Below the pieces are notes generated by a model, which was not told the origin of the DNA, searched no databases, and saw only the letters and a list, made by a program, of their open reading frames with translations. The translations under genes and the position numbers were made by a program. 64,000 nucleotides of DNA, from NCBI GenBank assembly GCA_025352795.1, contig JANXSF010000103.1, positions 1 through 64,000 of the forward strand, read 5' to 3'. Below are positions 61,399 through 64,000 of this stretch, piece after piece. Source of the stretch: Acidobacteriota bacterium. Its GTDB lineage: Bacteria > Acidobacteriota > Terriglobia > Bryobacterales > Bryobacteraceae. Within the stretch, counting starts at the first letter, position 1. Each line of letters opens with the position of its first letter.

Positions 61399-62994
61399 GT
61401 GCTGAAATTTCACTTAGGCATTTTCGTAACCGTCGCTCTTGCGCAAGACGCCGAAGTGGGTAGCGGCGCGTGCGCGGGGTGCCATGCGGAGATCTTTGCC
61501 AAATATCAGCAAACGGGCATGGCGCGGAGTGCGGGTCTGGTGGGCGCCGCGGGCTTCAAGGAGAGTTTTGCTCATGCAGAGTTTACTGACCCAGCATCAG
61601 AGGCGGACTATCGCATCAGCGACGCCTATCAATTCAACTTCTCTCGCGCGGGCATTGAAGGCCAAAGGTTGCTGCGTTGGTTTATCGGTTCCGGCAATGT
61701 GGGGCGGAGCTACCTGTTTGGAGTCGACGGATTCCTGTTTCAAGCACCGGTGTCTTATTATTCGGAATCGCAGAAGTGGGATGTATCGCCGGGCTACCAA
61801 AGGAAACGAACCGTCGAACTGACCCGAGGTGTTGAGACGGCCTGCCTGCAGTGCCATGCCAGCCGTATGCAGACCTTGGCCGGAATGACGAACCGTTTTG
61901 CGGCGGTACCCTTTCTGGAAGGCGGCGTGAGTTGTGAGCGGTGCCATGGCGGGGGGCGAGAGCATGTTCAGAGAATGACCTCAAAAGTGCGTTCGGTGTC
62001 TGTGGGGATTTTGAATCCAGCAAAACTGGAGCCGGCCCGGCGAGATAGTGTTTGCGCGCAGTGCCACCTGACTGGGGCTGCGCGGGTGGCTAAAGCTGGC
62101 CGACAGCGGTACCGAGTCGGCGACCTGTTGGCGAATTCGTTGGCAGTGTTTATGTGGGCGGGAGCGCGCGGCGGAACGGCCGATGCGACAAGTCATTACG
62201 AAAAATTAGAGCAGAGTAAGTGCAAGCAATCCAGTGGCGAGAAGCTGTGGTGTGCAACGTGTCATGATCCGCACGAGGCGGTGCCAGCAGCGCAGCGTGC
62301 CGGCCACTATCGGCAAGCCTGCCTGGCATGCCACGCGAAGAAACCTTGCACAAATGATGAGGCGTTACTCTCGAAGGCTGGCAACGACTGTGCTGGGTGT
62401 CACCTGCCGAAGCGGCAGACGCGGTCAGTGGATCATTTGGCTTATACGGACCATTCGATTGCGCGAAGGCCGGGGGTAAGTGAACGCTTGCAGCCGGAGA
62501 TGAGACTGGAAAGCTTCTGGAAGAATCAGGCGGACGATCGGGATTTGGCTTTGGGTTATGCGGTGGTAGCGCCGATGGAGCCGAGCGTGCGTCAGCGGAC
62601 GCTGGGGTTATTAGAAGCGGCGGCGGCGAAGAATCCAAATGATGCGCCGATACTTGCACAATTGGCGCAATTCTATGATCGGCTGGGCCGTGAAGAGCAG
62701 GCGATGGAAGTGTGCGAGCGTTTGGTCCGGCTGGATGGGACACAGACTGGTGCGATGGTGAATTTAGGGATCTACCGGATGAAGCGCGGGCGGGCGGCGG
62801 AGGCGATCGCGCTATGGGAAGGTAGCCTGCTGCGGAATCCCGGCTTGACTGGCGCACGGATGAACCTCGCGGTGGCGAAGTATCGAGAGGGGGATCGCGC
62901 GGCAGCGGAGTCCGCATTGCTGAAGGCGCTGGAGTACGAGCCAGATCTGGAGGCTGCGCGGCGTCTGTTGCTGGAGATCCGCGCGACGAAGTAG
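61399..62994 (+). CDS. Seven-haem c-type cytochrome with C-terminal TPR repeats
   Basis: 531 residues. Seven CxxCH haem motifs at C25, C149, C179, C219, C285, C308 and C331 (first Cys of each). The C-terminal third carries TPR repeats (PNDAPILAQLAQFYDRLGREEQAMEV, RGRAAEAIALWEGSLLRNP). Multihaem cytochromes with TPR occur next to SusD-like or TonB systems in acidobacteria and may move electrons across the periplasm. The leader LKFHLGIFVTVALAQ is short. AGGAGG stands directly before the GTG at 61399 (one-base gap), so translation may instead start at the CTG three bases later, an unusual codon. Confidence 0.9.
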   Translation: MLKFHLGIFVTVALAQDAEVGSGACAGCHAEIFAKYQQTGMARSAGLVGAAGFKESFAHAEFTDPASEADYRISDAYQFNFSRAGIEGQRLLRWFIGSGNVGRSYLFGVDGFLFQAPVSYYSESQKWDVSPGYQRKRTVELTRGVETACLQCHASRMQTLAGMTNRFAAVPFLEGGVSCERCHGGGREHVQRMTSKVRSVSVGILNPAKLEPARRDSVCAQCHLTGAARVAKAGRQRYRVGDLLANSLAVFMWAGARGGTADATSHYEKLEQSKCKQSSGEKLWCATCHDPHEAVPAAQRAGHYRQACLACHAKKPCTNDEALLSKAGNDCAGCHLPKRQTRSVDHLAYTDHSIARRPGVSERLQPEMRLESFWKNQADDRDLALGYAVVAPMEPSVRQRTLGLLEAAAAKNPNDAPILAQLAQFYDRLGREEQAMEVCERLVRLDGTQTGAMVNLGIYRMKRGRAAEAIALWEGSLLRNPGLTGARMNLAVAKYREGDRAAAESALLKALEYEPDLEAARRLLLEIRATK

Positions 62995-63340
62995 TTGTTA
63001 CAAAAACTTGCCCATAACTTTCACTCTCGTCTATGGTATGGTGTATCTTACAATCAGCTTGGAATTTCAAATCTGGTTCTGCTAATTCTTTCCAGTGCAT
63101 CTCTTTCCAGTGCATCTGAAATTAACCTGTTTGGAGCGAAGCTAACCACTCACCAACTGATTCCAGTCCACAATCATATCTACTCCATCACTCCATCACT
63201 CCTACATCACCAATTGCAAAGAATTGATTTGACGAATCAAATCCAGTTGGCCATTATTACCCCCGTATTACAACCAAACTTAGTTGTGGGCATTTTGTGG
63301 CTGGCGCCGAAAAAGGCATTAAAAACTTATGCGATAATCG
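62995..63340. other. Intergenic stretch with short tandem repeats
   Basis: No convincing gene on either strand. It contains a 15-bp tandem duplication (TCTTTCCAGTGCATC at 63087-63101 and 63102-63116) and 2.5 copies of CTCCATCA (63183-63202). A 136-codon plus-strand frame opening with TTG at 62995 runs through these repeats but shows no protein-like conservation pattern. Confidence 0.5.
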
Positions 63341-63603
63341 TCAGACTGCGGCACCAGGCAAGTGCCACTTCTCATCCTTGTACCACTCAATGCCCACAGC
63401 AATAGCGTAACGTCCTGCTCGGATCACCTGAGATCGGCACTCGCTGCCTCTGTGATGAAGTCGCTATTGCGCATGTAATTGCAGATTAATCTATCATTGA
63501 GGGTGCGTAGTAAGCCATATCGGTATCGTCTGATTGTAACCGAGCCGCGCGCGAGCAGGCCGTGCTTTCCGATGGATTGGGGTAAAACTACCGGGCTACT
63601 CAT
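63341..63603 (-). pseudogene. Possible small protein gene, frameshifted
   Basis: The ATG at 63603 opens a 59-codon frame starting SSPVVLPQSIGKHGLLARG and ending ITEAASADLR at 63424. In the next frame the sequence continues with SQVIRAGRYAIAVGIEWYKDEKW up to a stop at 63341, a protein-like stretch that joins naturally to it. Together they would give about 88 residues with one missing base near 63430. No family recognised and no clear ribosome site; it overlaps the structured stretch at its 5' end. Confidence 0.3.
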
Positions 63604-63748
63604 CGCGGTGAACTAAACCGCGAGCGGTAAAACACCCCGTAAACTCCGCAGCCTGCGTGACGCAAGCAACGATAGGGTGGCGTGCGAGCGGTAAGCGAGT
63701 CAAACTGGACGCGGCCTTATGCAAGGCCTAATCCGACTCAAGGAGTCG
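63579..63748. ncRNA. Candidate structured RNA (hairpin-rich, strand undetermined)
   Basis: A nested three-layer stem: GGGGT (63579-63583) with ACCCC (63634-63638), ACCG (63590-63593) with CGGT (63625-63628), and TCGCGGT (63603-63609) with ACCGCGA (63617-63623). Then a hairpin CTGCG-TGA-CGCAG-like around 63654, GGCCTT-ATGC-AAGGCC (63713-63728) and CGACTC-AAG-GAGTCG (63734-63748). On the plus strand GGTAAAAC occurs twice. No coding frame fits. It could be a regulatory RNA or the RNA part of a small mobile element (for example an IscB-type guide RNA), but no protein partner is in view. Confidence 0.4.
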
Positions 63749-63849
63749 TCAACACACAACTTCTCATTCCATGTTTCCAGCCGCTTTATCCAACTCCCAA
63801 GGCGAACAAAACCCATACCCTGAGCCTTACGGTGCGCTTTAGCCTTTAG

Positions 63850-64000
63850 CTAGTGATCTTGACGAAATCGGATGCGATCCTGCTCAACAATCCACAGTTC
63901 ACCGCTGGGATCTCGAATTGGCAGTACACGAATCACCCGATTCAGTAGCGCAACAATGGTTGCTTTGTCCTGTAGTTTGGTTCGAAGGACAATAATACCT
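63850..64000 (-). CDS. DUF5615-type PIN-like toxin, C-terminus only (cut by window edge)
   Basis: The open frame entering from the right edge reads GIIVLRTKL, ATIVALLNRVIRVLP and ELWIVEQDRIRFRQDH before its stop at 63850-63852. The ending V-E-x-x-R-I-R-x-R and the preceding LLNRV helix are the usual C-terminus of the DUF5615 (Mut7-C-like) predicted toxin nuclease. If so, a DUF433-type antitoxin should lie just upstream, outside the window. The catalytic N-terminus cannot be seen. Confidence 0.6.
   Translation of the reverse strand, partial: GIIVLRTKLQDKATIVALLNRVIRVLPIRDPSGELWIVEQDRIRFRQDH

Noticed and set aside
62150-63115. 321-codon minus-strand frame opposite the multihaem cytochrome
   Set aside because: It is antisense to a clear seven-haem cytochrome and is extremely Pro/Ser/Arg-rich, typical of a shadow frame in GC-rich DNA.
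62995-63405. 136-codon plus-strand frame opening with TTG directly after the cytochrome stop
   Set aside because: It runs through tandem repeats and low-complexity Leu/Ile/His stretches, has no ribosome site and resembles no family.
63689-63808. 38-codon minus-strand ORF with ATG at about 63808
   Set aside because: Too short, no homology pattern and it lies across the hairpins of the structured region.
1-64000. tRNA, rRNA or CRISPR arrays
   Set aside because: No tRNA-like arms, rRNA signatures or regularly spaced repeats were seen by eye in the intergenic regions.

Overview
The window (about 64 kb, moderate GC) looks like a chromosome segment of an acidobacterium, most likely of the Solibacter/Bryobacter group. 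This is inferred from the gene content: very large Oar-like TonB-dependent receptors with an N-terminal carboxypeptidase-regulatory domain, a CRTAC1/TPR pair, a GMC oxidoreductase with a gluconate-2-dehydrogenase subunit 3-like partner, a planctomycete/acidobacterial-type diheme cytochrome, and a large set of secreted esterases and sulfatases. No rRNA, tRNA or CRISPR array was recognised.

Layout. 1-160: 5' end of an IS1182-like transposase running off the left edge. 0.3-13.2 kb: a carbohydrate/small-molecule catabolism block (beta-lactamase-fold hydrolase, SDR, lactonase, esterase with a degenerate second half, sialidase-like protein, sulfatase, aldo/keto reductase, LacI regulator, enolase-superfamily dehydratase, VOC and cupin proteins) ending in a frameshifted diheme cytochrome and the remnant of a further secreted protein gene. 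14-21.5 kb: a three-gene RND efflux operon (adaptor plus two pumps). 21.7-29.4 kb: a translationally coupled operon (GMC oxidoreductase, its small partner, esterase, two proteins of unknown function) behind a TonB receptor gene. 29.5-34.3 kb: a decayed RelBE-type pair, then housekeeping genes (rpoD, nrdR, a flippase-like membrane protein) with a recognisable rpoD promoter and terminators. 33.6-37.3 kb: an ECF sigma/anti-sigma operon with three membrane proteins. 37.4-40.7 kb: a MITE-like inverted repeat, glycerate kinase, shikimate kinase, a Lon-N-domain protein and a HAD hydrolase. 40.8-42.3 kb: a toxin-antitoxin cluster (intact vapBC, doubly frameshifted brnTA with an intact palindromic operator). 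42.3-55.2 kb: the nuo operon for respiratory complex I, all on the minus strand in the order A-C-D-E-F-G-H-J-K-L-M-N, without nuoB and nuoI. 55.3-63.0 kb: thiS, a CRTAC1 protein, a TPR protein, a second giant TonB receptor and a divergent seven-haem cytochrome-TPR protein. 63.0-64.0 kb: a gene-poor end with tandem repeats, a broken small ORF, a strongly structured (hairpin-rich) stretch, and the C-terminus of a DUF5615-type toxin.

The main biological themes are scavenging of complex organic matter (receptors, esterases, sulfatase, sialidase, enolase-superfamily enzyme), a respiratory chain, envelope homeostasis, and several toxin-antitoxin loci in various stages of decay. The most notable points are the absence of nuoB and nuoI from an otherwise complete complex I operon, the three toxin-antitoxin or cytochrome loci broken by single frameshifts or stops, the ECF-controlled membrane operon, and the unexplained structured region at the right edge.
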